Below, piece after piece: positions 10,996-22,789 of a stretch of DNA of 64,000 bases. Position numbers and translations under genes: made by a program. The stretch lies in contig WTPW01000063.1 of NCBI GenBank assembly GCA_009809945.1, forward strand, positions 591,613-655,612, given 5' to 3'. The notes below the pieces were generated by a model. That model was given only the letters and a program-made list of their open reading frames with translations, searched no databases and was not told the DNA's origin. This DNA comes from Gigaspora margarita (lineage: Eukaryota; Glomeromycota; Glomeromycetes; Diversisporales; Gigasporaceae). The stretch's first letter is position 1. Each line of letters opens with the position of its first letter.

Positions 10996-11134
10996 TTAAT
11001 ATTACAAATTCTTATTGATTAATCATAGGCTTATTGATATAAATCAATATTTTTGACCAAATTGATATAAATTTTTGCTAAATCAAATCGATATTTTTTA
11101 GGTCCCTGACAATTATTAGGTCGTGCATGTGATA

Positions 11135-11382
11135 TAGTAAGTTAGTGGTGTCCAAAAATTTTGCATGTTGTGTAATCTGAGCCACTTTGGTGATTTGAAT
11201 TCAGACCTCAAATCAAACCTGCAGAGCATTAATACTAGCTTTGTAATATTTTACTTAGTGCATAGTTAGCAGGTTGGTTAGTAAATTTTGTTAGAATTTG
11301 GTAATTTCAGACTAAATTGTTTAGGTTGGAGTGGCTCAGGTTACATGACATGCAAAATTTTTTGGACATCACTAACTTACTA
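11135..11382. mobile_element. Long-TIR MITE, about 250 bp
   Basis: About 53 bp at each end are inverted copies, starting TAGTAAGTTAGTGRTGTCCA, with a few mismatches. Only about 140 bp separates the arms. A weaker match extends a dozen bases outside on each side. Target duplication not clear. Confidence 0.8.
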
Positions 11383-11389
11383 CACATAA

Positions 11390-11785
11390 TGCAGGTGATC
11401 GATTGAAAATTATGAGATCAAAGTACAGTCATATTATGTAACTGTCAGTATTATATATACTGAAGTAAGATCATTAAATATACATAAATTATGAGGTAAT
11501 TATTGTGATGATTTAAGAGTCAAATGATCAAATGATTGAATGATTAAATTATGATATAAACAATATGAACCCAAAATATATATTAAGTGAAGCAAATATA
11601 AAAGTAGCTAAAGGGAGCTTCTTTTTCTTAATAAAAGTAAACATTTGAATAAATAAACCCAAATATAGTAAATACACTTGCTTTGTTGAATAATGTAAAA
11701 TCAGTTGGAGCAAAGTGCATAGTGCTCGCCATTAGAGTTAGGCCATTTTGTAGTACAAATCATAAATTTACACTTGATACAAGGA
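11390..11785. repeat. Dispersed repeat R1, copy a
   Basis: Aligns with 14190-14960 in the same orientation, sharing blocks such as AAAATCAGTTGGAGCAAAGT. This copy lacks the 380-bp insertion found in the other, so it shows the pre-insertion state. Confidence 0.85.
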
Positions 11786-11829
11786 CCTGGGTAGAGGAAT
11801 GTCCTCCTTGCTAAAATTAGGAATTAGAA

Positions 11830-13100
11830 GTATCAGTGCTACTTCAAAAGAATAAAATAAATAGGTGGAGTACCTATACAATATTCTGGTACAAGATAAT
11901 AGCCAAGCAGGATAAATTTGAGCCAGAAGCCATTAAACATTTAGTGCTTTGTATTTCAACATTGTTCTTGCAACCAACTATAAAATGTCCACAAAATGAA
12001 CTTGATAAAGTAGTACATAAAAGAGAATGAGAATAAAGATAGAAATGTTAATAAGGGTAAAGGAAAAGTTTCTAGTGAAGATCCAAAGCCCATGATACCA
12101 AGATATAAGACAAGTCTATTTGAATAGCACTATGACAATAGAGTTGTGACTATTCTATAAAGGAGGTAGAAAGTACAAGGAAAGAAGTAGTTAAAGCAGT
12201 AGATAATAATAGAGAAAATGTTGTTGAAGCAAAAATAGAAAACTTATCTGAATGTCTTAATAAAAAAAAATTAAAAATGACAAAGTTAATGCAGTTGAAT
12301 ATTGCTAAAAATCTGTTGTGAAAGAAATGTTAGTGAATTGTACATGTAGTAATAAAGAGAATAAAAATAAAAAGGACAAAAATAAAGAACTTACCTGCTA
12401 CCAAAACATTGATAACATGAACAATGATGAAAAAGTAATTGTAAGGTGAATTTGGAAAATGTTGAAAAAGTTGAAATGTCTGTAGATCTAAAATAGAAGA
12501 TAATAGTATTTGATTGCAGAAAATTGACTAAAAGTAGTGATAGAATATTCAATATATAGTTTGATAAAATTGACAGTGAAAGATATTTGTGAAAACTAAT
12601 AATAAAAGTCACATGATAGATTTGATGCAAATATTAAAATAAACAGTATTAAAAATAACAATTTAAATATGCAGAGTAATGATAAAATCAAGTTAGCAAA
12701 TATTAAAAAAGAGTACATACTTGTAGTATCTGCTAGTGCTAATGTGATCAATTTTAATTGAACAGAAGATGATGTTATAAGGAATTTGTTGATAATTTAA
12801 TTAGATCTAAAAGTATCTGGACATAATAAAGTGATGATAAAAAAGATGAATTTGAAAATAGTTGAATGAATTGATAGAAGAAGTGATAAAAGTGTTGATG
12901 AAAGATGAGAGATTAAATGATGAAGTTAAAATAGAAGAAATAAAAATTGATGAACTCAATGTACTTGCTGTTTAAGTAAAAAAATAACTGTAATGGCAAT
13001 AAAGCTCCTAATAGTAAAGCTAAAATTATTAATATTGAAATAAAAGATGTTAAAGAAATATATAATAAGAAAATAAAATATAAATACTATTATATATATC
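11830..13100 (+). pseudogene. Degraded coding sequence, unrecognised
   Basis: A 64-codon frame (11836-12030) begins MLLQKNKINRWSTYTIFW and ends at a stop. Reading on in shifting frames gives Lys/Asn/Glu-rich fragments such as NENVVEAKIENLSECLNK near 12210. Many stops interrupt all frames. It sits between two copies of repeat R1. I cannot name a family. It may be a dead element body or simply A-rich sequence. Confidence 0.3.
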
Positions 13101-14189
13101 AATCCACTGATAAAAATCTTGTCACAATGAACATCTTGCTAGTAACTTTGAATTGGTAAAGGTAACTTAAGAAAATAAAGGACTATGATAGATATGCAAA
13201 ATATAGGGGACAAATTGAAGCATGTTAAAATAAAGAGTAAGAAGATAGAAGTAAAAAAATGGTAATATTGATAAAGAGGTAAAGAAACATATGAACAATA
13301 ATCATAGGATAGTAAAAGAATAGTGGATATTAGTAAGGCACTTAATTAGCAATCTGGATAATATTGGCACTATAGCTATATTATTACTATATTTGGAATT
13401 AGGAATAAACAAATATATAAACAATATATTAGTAAATCTGATGATGACCCTTATGAAAAGTTTTTTTGTACTAAGTAAATATTATTTTTAATTCTAAGTA
13501 AAGTTGTAGAGCAGGTTTTTTGCATCTATTGCCAAAATTTTATTAAAATCGGACTTGTAAATAAGAAGATATGAGTAAAAATGTCTTTAAAATTCTTTAA
13601 ATCATATAAAAATTTTATATATACAGGCCTGATTCAGATTTCATACTACCTTGTTTATATATTTGTTTTGCCCCAATTTTAAATATAGAAATATTTCTAA
13701 TTTTATCTGGATTGGCAATTAAGCATAAGGCATCACAAGAAAAAGTAAAAAAAAGAAAGGGCATACAAAAGAATTCAAAAGTGAACACTTACCTGAAATC
13801 TGAATTAGATGCATATTCTATCATAAAAGGATTGTCAGAAAATTTGTAGAAGATTATGAAAATTTGGGTTTTGATTGTGCATATATTGTTGTGAAGTAGG
13901 ATTGGAGCTACCTAAAATTTTTCTTAATCATTTAATCGTTTAACCGTTTAACCATTTAATATAGCTAGTATTAAAATAATTCTGCCCATGACCAACATAA
14001 TTCTGTCTGGAACTATAAAGCAATTTTAAATAGTTAAATGGTTCCAATCCCTATTGGGAAGTAGCCTTGTAGATATTGGAAACTCTGAGAACAAAGTTCC
14101 TGGGGCTCTAGCTCATATTATAGTAAAAATAGTATACAGAGCTCTTGGATAGTAATAAGAGCAAAGCAATCAAATGCATGTGATGCATG
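13101..14189. other. AT-rich stretch without recognised features
   Basis: No reading frame, repeat pair or structural RNA that I can support. Confidence 0.4.
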
Positions 14190-14264
14190 TAATGCACAAG
14201 TAATCAATCAGGAATTATAAGATCAAAGTACAATCAAATTATATAACTATTGGTATTATATATA

Positions 14265-14645
14265 GGATCTTTGCTAGGAAAATAACTCTCTGAGGTTATG
14301 TGGATTTTAATAGCCTAATTTAAACAAACTTTTTTTTTAAAGCACACTAATCTTTATAGAATAAAAAAATTTATTCAAATCAAATTATAGATAGTAGCAA
14401 ATTTGAATATTTTATACCAAATCAGGACCCTGAAATATATATAGAGAGGTCAGGTTAATTATAGGGTTACTAAAAAAGAAAAGATCTGCAGAAAAAACTT
14501 CAAAATAAGCAAAAAATTACTATAAATGGAAAAGATCTGCATAAAAAACCTCAAAAATAAGCAAACTCATACCTGATCTATCTATGTATATTTTGGGGTT
14601 CTATCAAATCTATAGTCTCAGAGGGTCATTTTCCTAGCAAATATC
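14265..14645. mobile_element. MITE-B inserted in repeat R1
   Basis: Inverted ends share TTTGCTAGGAAAATRACYCT followed by CTGAG. The element is missing from R1 copy a, which confirms an insertion. It is itself interrupted by MITE-A1. Confidence 0.8.
14424..14602. mobile_element. MITE-A copy 1, nested in MITE-B
   Basis: 179 bp, inverted ends starting AGGACCC and AGAACCC with the inner motif ATAKAKAGRTCAGG. Flanked by ACCAAATC (14416-14423) and ATCAAATC (14603-14610), an 8-bp duplication with one C/T difference. Family copies also at 23433, 54637 and 59623. Confidence 0.9.
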
Positions 14646-14959
14646 AAAGTAAGATTATTAAATATATATAAATTATAGGGTAATAATTGCAATGATTTAA
14701 GAGTTAAATAATTGAATGATCAAATTATGATGTAAAAAATGCAACCCCAAAATATGTATTTAAGTGAAACAAATGCAAAAGTAGTTGAAGAGAGCTTTTT
14801 TCTTTTAATAAAAGTAAAATATTTGAATAAATAAAATGAAATATAGTAAATATACTTGCCTTGCTGAATAAAGTAAAATCAGTTGGAGCAAAGTGCATAG
14901 TACTGTTATTAGGGTTAGGACATTTTGTGGCACAAGTCATGAATTTACCCTTGATACTA

Positions 14960-15290
14960 CTAACAAATAGAGCTAAACACCAATCAAGTTCCAACATATC
15001 TGATCTGGAAATTTGATAAAAAATATGCAAAATAACAACTATTTTATGCATACTACCAAAACTTAAAGGTTTTAAATTTTCTGCACTGTACAGCAAAAGA
15101 AATCTAAAAACCACAAATATTCCATATGAAGATAAACTAAAATCCTAAATTATTAACAATAAAACATATATATAATTACTTTATTGAAGTTGATAATTTA
15201 AAAAATATAAATTTTTATGTGCCATGTAGTTAATACTCTAATTGGTATAATCTGTATCTATAATCAAATAACACATTGTTAATCTGCGTA
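14960..15290. repeat. Dispersed repeat R2, copy a
   Basis: Aligns with 32720-33110 in the same orientation (shared blocks include CTACTAACAAATAGRGCTAA and AGAAATCTAAAAACCAC). A minus-strand frame here and one at 32607-32819 both contain a CLALFVS phrase, so the repeat may derive from a coding sequence, but both are short and unproven. Confidence 0.75.
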
Positions 15291-15920
15291 TTACCTCTTA
15301 AAAATTGAGGCTAATAGAAAAACTATCAGCAGAAAGTCATATGAGTACAAAGAAACAAAACTGTCCAGTAATATGTTATAGTTATTAGTATTTATACAAG
15401 CAAAAGGGTTTATGCTTTATAGTATGATTTGGCAGTTCAAAAGAGTATAATAAAGTTTAGAATCAGTTATAGTGTCTTTATTTAGATTTTATAAAACAAT
15501 ATGGCAAACCTGCCTACAAAGTGGAACAAATATCATCTATATATATAAAAACTATCCACTAATAAAAACATATGGCACTTATACCATAAATAATCAATCA
15601 AGACACTGGACATTTCTCATATAGGTCATAACTAGGTTTTGAACAATTTTAACCTAACTTGCTAAAAATAACAAAACTACATTTGTTTAAATAACTTTTA
15701 TTCTAGTAATCAGAATTAAATGAACTTTTTTTGTTAGATGTGTCTCACTGAGAGCTTTATTTTTAAAAAAATTCATTCAAAAGGGACAACTAGATGCAAG
15801 ACAATTTCCAAAAACTACTTTTTTGCTAAAATACATAACATATAACCTCTGGTACTAGATGTCCAGAGTTTTAATCGATCTATTACTTATGCCATTTCTA
15901 TCAATGTGCATAATTGCTTG
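15291..15920. other. Intergenic, downstream of the kinase gene
   Basis: No gene or repeat that I can support. The polyadenylation region of the kinase gene should lie near its upper end. Confidence 0.35.
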
Positions 15921-16003
15921 TAATATTATATTGAATCTATTGAATCTAATTGTAAAGCATAATATTCTTCTTTATTTTCTGTTCCAAAATTAGAAAGTTG
16001 TAC

Positions 16004-17336
16004 TTATTCATCAACAGTATCAGGTATTTCCAATTCATACAAATTACTATCTATAAAGAATTATTTAAATGCTGTTAAAATATAATTTAATTTTTTTTAA
16101 AAAAAAAACATTATAATTACCTTGATAAGCACTATTAAACGAAATAAATTTACTTTTATAAAGTGAATCAATATTTATTTGCATATCTTCATTTTTTATA
16201 TTTTGTATCTTTTTATCAGATTCTGATAATTCTAATAAAATACATTCATTATTTTGCCATTCTAAAAAAATTTCGTAAACTTCATTTGCTGTTGGTCGTT
16301 TTTCTGGTACTGTGTGCCAACATTTCTTCATTAAATCTATATAGCATATTGCTGTATTTTCGTAAACAGGTGGTCGTAAGCCATCACATACTTGGAACTG
16401 ATATTGTAATTTAGATTGTAACTTGGATTTTTGCTCAAAAACTACAGGTTTGCCATATAAAATTTCCCACATAATTATACCAAATGAATAAATATCTGAT
16501 GCTTTAGTATATGGTTGTTTGTTCAAAATTTCAGGTGCAATGTAAGGTAAAATTCCACAAATTCCATCTGATTTTGATTTTAATTCAATATTAGAAGTTA
16601 TTGAAAGCCCTAAATCTGCAATATATGCATTCTTAAAGTCATCTTGTAGTATATTTCCACTATGTAAATCTCGATGAACAAGATCATGAGAATGAATTAT
16701 CTGAAGATCTGACGTAATACACTGTAACAGATTTAATTTATCTTTCCAATCCATTTTTGATATATCACGTAAATTTTTGCGCAAACAACCTAATAATGCA
16801 TATTTCATGACAAGAATATAATCTTTAGAAGCATTGTCTCTTGATATACCAAAACACTTTAAAAATGTTGGGTTCTTAAGGCCAATATCACAATATGCTT
16901 TTAACTTATTATTAAAATGAAATATTATTGAGAATGATAATATAAGTAATAAATCATGAATGATAATAAAAATTTTTAATTAATACCTCTGTTATAAATT
17001 CTTCGTGATAATCATTTGATTTATGAAGTAATTTAAGCGCAACACTTTTAAGTATACGCTGACTTTTATCAGGCCATTCAGCATAATATACAGTTGCAAA
17101 TCCACCTTTACCTATCTCTTTAATCTCTTTAAATTCATCATAAGAAATCCAAGATATCTGATATTTGTTTTCTATTAATATTTTTTTCAAGTCATCACTA
17201 ATTTCTGAATTATGTGTCCACTCATTTGTGCCTATTATTTGTTTATAAAATTATTAAATAAATAATTTAATATCAATATATTTTCTAAAAGCAATTATGA
17301 TATAATACCATTTGTTAAATCTTTTTCCCTAATCAA
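16004..17336 (-). CDS. Protein kinase, multi-exon, probably active
   Basis: Would phosphorylate proteins in the cytoplasm. It belongs to the tyrosine-kinase-like group expanded in Rhizophagus. Exons on minus: about 17336-17309 (start uncertain), 17231-16987, 16904-16121 and 16050-16004, with GT-AG introns of 77, 82 and 70 bp. Motifs: glycine loop GKGGFATVY, VALKLL with the ATP-binding Lys, catalytic loop HRDLHSGNIL, DLG in place of DFG (usual in this group), IAPEIL, and the C-lobe Arg in KRPTANEV. The catalytic residues are intact. The final TAA at 16004-16006 is followed in frame by 25 more codons before the next stop at 15926, so the true end may be there and the first stop a C-to-T loss of Gln. 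I find no convincing ATG at the 5' end. The Sel1 gene ends only 410 bp upstream on the same strand, so a joint gene is possible. Confidence 0.82.
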
Positions 17337-17641
17337 AGTTTAAAGTAATTATTAAATAAGTTATATATGCATATTATATATACAGATATGTAATTAATAA
17401 GGATTATAATTTGTTGATCCAGAGGCATCAGGTCAACTAAACGAACACCATGAGCAGTTGCAACAATGTTTCTTATTACTTGAAGATACTTTTATGAATT
17501 CACATTTCTAAAAATTTTAGAACATTTCTCTAAACTTATTTTAATTCTAACCATGAATCTAAAGTATACACTTTGTTTTCACTAATCTTTGATTGGGTTG
17601 TGATAAGTCTCAATACACTAGCTCAAATTTAAAATTTATAT

Positions 17642-19309
17642 TTACCTTTGATACCAGCATTTGGCTTTATCTAGATCCCTTGTTATTCCAATTCCATTTC
17701 GATAACATTCTGCAACCGAAGACATTCCACTAGTGTCCTCCATCTCTGCAGATTTTTGATAATAAATGAATGCCTTATGTTCATCCTTTTCAACTCCAAT
17801 TCCATTTTGATAACAATATCCAACATTATATGTTCCTTTTGCGTCTCCCATCTCTGCAGATTTTTGATAATAAACGAATGCCTTACGTTCATCTTTTTTA
17901 ACTCCAATTCCATAATGATAACAATATCCAACATTATATGTTCCACTAGCGTCTCCCATTTCTGCAGATTTTTGATAACAAACGAATGCCTTGTGTTCAT
18001 TCTTTTCAACTCCCGTTCCATGTTGATAACAATATCCAACACCATTTGTTCCACCTGCGTCTCCCATCTCTGCAGATTTATAACAATAAGCAAATGCCTT
18101 ATGTTCATCCTTTTCAACTCCAATTCCTTCATCATAACAATACCCAACATTATATGTTCCACTAGCGTTCCCCATCTCTGCTGATTTTTGATAATAAGCG
18201 AATGCCTTATGCTCATCCTTTTCAACTCCAATTCCGTAACGATAACAATATCCGACTTGATTTGTTCCACTCGAGTTCCCCATCTCTGCAGATTTTTGAT
18301 AATAAATGAATGCCTTATGTTCATCCTTTTCAACTCCAAGTCCATGACGATAACAATATCCAACATTATATGTTCCACTAACGTTCCCCATTTTTGCTGA
18401 TTTTTGATAATAAACGAATGACTTATATTCATCCTTTTCGACTCCGATTCCTTCATAATAACAACTTCCAACATTATATGCTCCATCAGCATTTCCCATA
18501 TCTGCAGATTTTTGATAATAAACGAATGCCTTATGTTCATCCTTTTCAACCCCAATTCCTTCATAATAACAACATCCAATATTATATGTTCCATCAGCAT
18601 TTCCCATATCTGCTGATTTTTGATAATAAACAAATGCCTTTTGTTCATCCTTTTCAACTCCAATTCCTTCATCATAACAATATCCAACATTATATGTTCC
18701 ACTAGCGTTCCCCATCTCTGCTGATTTTTGATAATAAACGAATGCCTTACGTTCATCTTTTTCAACTCCAATCCCTTCATAATAGCAACTTCCAACATTA
18801 TATGTTCCATCAGCATTTCCCATATCTGCTGATTTTTGATAATGAACGAATGCCCTATCTTCATCCTTTTCGATCCCAATTCCTTCATAATAACAACATC
18901 CAACATTATTTGTTCCATCAGCATTTCCCATATCTGCTGATTTTTTATAATAAACAAATGCCTTTTGTTCATCCTTTTCGACCCATTTACCATAATGATA
19001 ACAATTTGCGAGGATTTGAATTGTAGGATTGATTTGATTGTTTAAACAATAATTGAAAATTTCGTTTGGGCTTTGATTTTTCTTTATTATAAATTGTTCT
19101 AATATGTCAAGAATTAAATCTGGTTCTCGGTTTTTTGATTTTTCTTCGTTATACAGATTACATATTTCTTTGACAAATTCATTAAAAAAGTCTTGTGACT
19201 TGTTATCTTCTAAATACGGTTGGGTAACATTGTTGGTCATTTGAGTAATATCTGGGGAATTGTCGATTTTTTTTGGGTCCTTTTCGAATATTTTGTTGCA
19301 AATTGGCAT
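17642..19309 (-). CDS. Sel1-repeat protein, 13 tandem 36-residue units
   Basis: A 555-residue frame starts with MPICNKIFEKDPKK. An N-terminal helical part of about 90 residues includes the FVKEICNLYNEE phrase. Thirteen Sel1-like repeats of 36 residues then follow, from about residue 93 to the end, consensus GTYNVGYCYEGIGVEKDE then KAFVYYQKSAEMGNA. Each DNA unit is 108 bp. Sel1 repeats form alpha-solenoid scaffolds that bind partners. In Rhizophagus they are often tied to kinases. The frame is open throughout with no decay stops, unlike most neighbours. The end reads CAAAG then GTAAAT, so the stop may instead be a splice donor and further exons may follow. The two strands also show spurious long frames because of the repeat. 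Confidence 0.88.
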   Translation of the reverse strand: MPICNKIFEKDPKKIDNSPDITQMTNNVTQPYLEDNKSQDFFNEFVKEICNLYNEEKSKNREPDLILDILEQFIIKKNQSPNEIFNYCLNNQINPTIQILANCYHYGKWVEKDEQKAFVYYKKSADMGNADGTNNVGCCYYEGIGIEKDEDRAFVHYQKSADMGNADGTYNVGSCYYEGIGVEKDERKAFVYYQKSAEMGNASGTYNVGYCYDEGIGVEKDEQKAFVYYQKSADMGNADGTYNIGCCYYEGIGVEKDEHKAFVYYQKSADMGNADGAYNVGSCYYEGIGVEKDEYKSFVYYQKSAKMGNVSGTYNVGYCYRHGLGVEKDEHKAFIYYQKSAEMGNSSGTNQVGYCYRYGIGVEKDEHKAFAYYQKSAEMGNASGTYNVGYCYDEGIGVEKDEHKAFAYCYKSAEMGDAGGTNGVGYCYQHGTGVEKNEHKAFVCYQKSAEMGDASGTYNVGYCYHYGIGVKKDERKAFVYYQKSAEMGDAKGTYNVGYCYQNGIGVEKDEHKAFIYYQKSAEMEDTSGMSSVAECYRNGIGITRDLDKAKCWYQR

Positions 19310-20460
19310 CTTGCTGCAAAAAGGTTACAATACATAAGATTTATTAAATTTATCAAAGGTATGTATTACGTTGCGCCACATGCAGATTGTAACACATAAC
19401 GTTCATAGTACAAACGCAACCATAGAGAACGATGGTATAGATTTTATGTTAATTATTTGTGTCTTTCAAATAAAAGGAAAAAATGAGGGAACGTAATAGT
19501 TTGATTTTATTTAATTTAATTTATTGAAAGTAAACCTGATACGTATATCGGTTGAGAGCGAATTCTTAGCGGATCCAATGGTAATTCACAATACAACATC
19601 ATAGATATTTATCTCTTGAAATTCATTAATCTGATATCACTGGATCTTTTTCTCAGGATTATAGCACCTTACAAATAATTATTGCTTTTCTCTAGGTCAA
19701 ATAGGTACTTACAAATTTTTAAGTTATCTGAGTGTTGAATTGTTACACGAAATCTGCAGGGTTTGTGTAGGCGAAAGTCAAACCTAGTTTTAACTTTTGC
19801 CAAAAAGGTAAAAGGGCTGTATTATGAAACTATCGAGAGGTTGCAAACTGGTGATACAATCAAAATTGATATAGATAAAAGCGAATATAAACGAAGGTGA
19901 GAGACAGTAAACTATAAAAGATATCAGATGAAAATAAATGCAAATATTTACTATCAAAATTCTATGCCAAACTGGCTATTCTGAGTCTTTATTCTTTATA
20001 GAGAGTTTGAAGATTCTACATAACAAATTAATAATGTTGGAATCCCGATAAAAAAAGTGGTGTTACGGTTTAGCACGGAGATGTCCGCAATGGCGTGTAC
20101 TGTGGCACGTATATGTACGCTACACAGAATGGCACGTGTTTAAAATGATACGTTGTTCATTTCCAGGATGGCTCGTGTAAGCTTTTTATACGTAATGACA
20201 TGCATTCGAGATGACACGTATAGGCTTGTTAGTTGGAATTACACGTATTAAATAGTACATGTATCTCGTATAGCCAATAAAATTGCGGGATCAGGTGTAA
20301 TGAAAAACTTCAAAACAACGACTTTTTTAAACAAATCGTCTGTATTTCAAAATCTCGTCTACGGAAATGCTCTCTAATTCATAATAAAAAATTCCTGCAA
20401 AATTTTACAATAGGGATGTTTGGTATCACCCTTCGCAATAATATCATACGCTAACTAAAT
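19310..20460. other. Upstream region of the Sel1 gene, with CACGT motif cluster
   Basis: No gene recognised. Between 20090 and 20260, several ACACGTAT, GGCACGTG and related elements recur at 30-40 bp spacing. They could be a degenerate short repeat or binding sites. Nothing further is supported. Confidence 0.35.
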
Positions 20461-20465
20461 CGAAT

Positions 20466-20695
20466 TCACACTTGCTTATAACTCGTAAGAAATATATGCA
20501 CGTGAATTTCATATGCCTCGACCCATGCCAAAACCCGGGAATTTTGGCTTAGTAAAGTGCAGCAAAACCTGGTCCATTTACGAAAATGTCCGAGTGGGCG
20601 GTCCAATTCGGACCATTTTAGTCGTGCCAACATGGAACTCACAAGTTCCACAGATCACCGTGCTTTTCCGTAGAAACGCGTGCATATCCGGATAG
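20466..20695. other. Less AT-rich island with overlapping short frames
   Basis: A 61-codon minus frame (20466-20651, phrase RPLGHFRKWTRFCCTLL) and a 60-codon plus frame (20513-20695, phrase NFGLVKCSKTWSIYENVR) overlap. Base composition is more GC-rich than the surroundings. Probably a fragment of a dispersed repeat. Neither frame is convincing alone as a gene. Confidence 0.35.
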
Positions 20696-21076
20696 ATTTT
20701 TCATAGGGAAACAGTTTAGTTGACTAAAAGTTTCAACTACAATGATTAATCAATTAATTAGTCCAATATTCTCGCTCGTATTTCATTATCATATATTAAG
20801 AGCTTATTAAATATTATGAAGATACACGATGGGAGTAGTGCACCACATCATCACTTTTCTTTTCTATTATTGCATACTGTGTTCATAACAATTTTATGTA
20901 CATGTGGATATACTCACGTGACATAGCAAAAATGAGGATCGAAAGTACGGGCCCACGCTATGGTGTGGTGCATTCTTCTTCAATAAAATAGCAAGTTTGA
21001 GCCCTCATCATAGTGACAAAGAGTGAGGACTAGGTGCAACGAATGAGTGCGAGCGGGAGAGGTGGGCCTAACTAAT

Positions 21077-21208
21077 GATGCCTGACAAATGACGAAATAG
21101 TTTCTTCTAAACGAATTACGAAACCATTTCATTAGGCAACTTCAAATTGACGAATGACGAATGATGAAACTCGTGAAATCACTAAACTCATGATGAATGA
21201 TGAAACTC
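21077..21208. repeat. hAT-2-family left end fragment
   Basis: Begins TAATGATGCCTGAC like the left end of the element at 41216, followed by ATGACGAATGATGAAAC-type subterminal repeats that continue at 21942 after the hAT-1 insertion. Related right-end sequence is at 26790-26866. Confidence 0.65.
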
Positions 21209-21216
21209 GTGACGAA

Positions 21217-21933
21217 TAGAGATGGGCAAATCGCGGTTTTTTTAATAATCCCGCGGATCACGCGCGGGATCGGATTACAAATTTCCGAGTTTCTTAATTT
21301 TTGTCTAATAAAAAAAACCATGCAGAGTTTATTATTGAAATTAATTTTCTTGTTCAAATTAGCTAATTCTTATAAATCTTATAGATTCTAAATAAAACAC
21401 TTATATGAATTTTTGCTTATATATAAAATGGGTAAAATTTACATAAAGAATTCGTATAACATTTTAAGCATAAAGTAATTTAATCTTATTAATTTTATAC
21501 ATATTAAATAGTAAAATTTTAACTAATTCAGATTTTGCCTAAATTTTTTATAATTAAATTAAATAAATAATTAAATTAATTATTTTTAATACTGTAAATT
21601 AGAGTGCGAACTATAAACTATTAGTTATATTAAAAATGTAGTTTTAAAATATAACTGCAGTTTATTTATATGTATTGTAATTTACGGATCACATCTCTAC
21701 TGTAAATAAATTCTATATAGAAGTGCATGTAACTATAAAAATGTATTATAATATATTTGAAACAACATACAGGCAAATAAATTCCATATATAGCGATGCA
21801 TAATAGGAATTGGCCTAGATATGTTAATGCAGGCCAGAAAATATGATAATGCCGGCAGGATGGTTTTTATTTTGGGATCATATTAAAAATCCTGCGCAGG
21901 ATCTCGCACAGATCATGCGCGTGCCCATCTCTA
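21217..21933. mobile_element. hAT-1: non-autonomous hAT-type element, 717 bp
   Basis: Perfect 12-bp inverted ends TAGAGATGGGCA and an exact 8-bp target duplication GTGACGAA at 21209-21216 and 21934-21941. The 8-bp duplication and TAGNGATGGGC ends are classical for hAT transposons. No transposase frame. It is inserted into the subterminal repeats of another hAT-type fragment. Confidence 0.92.
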
Positions 21934-22079
21934 GTGACGAATGATGAAACTCATGACGAATAACAAATGACAAAATGTATAATGAATCATAAATTTAAAT
22001 ATAACATTAGGTGTAATAAATATAAGGAAAAAATAAAAATGAGATTTTTTTTTAGAAATTATGCAAAATTGATTTTTTG

Positions 22080-22400
22080 TACCAGGAACATAGTATGAAG
22101 TACGAAGTGTATACCAGGAAGAGTGATGCATATCATGCAGCGATACCAGAAATGGAGTGATATACCAGGAACAGTAATATTGAAAATTTCACGAAGTGTA
22201 TACCAGGAACGGAATGATGCAAATCACGAAGTGAAGGGTTTTACGGCAATGAAATTGGCATTACTCTGCAAAATCTTGGATCTAATTGGTCCACGTAATG
22301 TTATACATCACTTGGTACTTAATTTTCACCTATCTATCATCGCATGGACCATCTTGATGTTTAATTTTCACCTGTCTATTATCGCATGGACCATCTTGAA
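22080..22400. repeat. Short repeats
   Basis: TATACCAGGAA occurs several times in 22080-22215, often with a nearby GTGATGC or CACGAAGTG. A 38-bp direct repeat (TTAATTTTCACCTRTCTATY onward) sits at 22319-22356 and 22360-22398. No gene assigned. Confidence 0.6.
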
Positions 22401-22789
22401 TGCTGCTAAACAGTAATACAAATGCCTAATTTCTTAGTGTGTTGCTTGTCCTGTGATCAGTTAATGTGACTAGTACTACGGTATAATAAGACATCTGACT
22501 ATTAAAAAAAAATGCGATTGTCTATGGAATGAAATTACAAATGCTATAACAACCAATAGTAAAAATGTGCTTTTTAGATGTAAATATCAGTGACCCTATA
22601 CAAATTTGCAAATCTATTTGCTCAATATTTGACATTTTTCATTATTATTTGTAGGATTTTTTATTGGGCTGATTAAATGATAATCTCTGATTATCAAAGA
22701 TGAAAATAAAAGAATTTGTTAATCATTAATGTTAATGCAACTCTCTTAACATCATGAAATATAAAATTTTCAAATTTGCATCTGTATAT

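Larger units (their letters stand above)
14190..14960. repeat. Dispersed repeat R1, copy b, interrupted
   Basis: Same orientation as the copy at 11390-11785. Its sequence stops near 14264 and resumes near 14646, exactly spanning an inverted-repeat element. Confidence 0.85.

Noticed and set aside
17683..19026. Long frames antisense or out of frame with the Sel1 gene
   Set aside because: A 108-bp repeat keeps any stop-free frame open across all units. Only the 555-residue minus frame gives a known domain.
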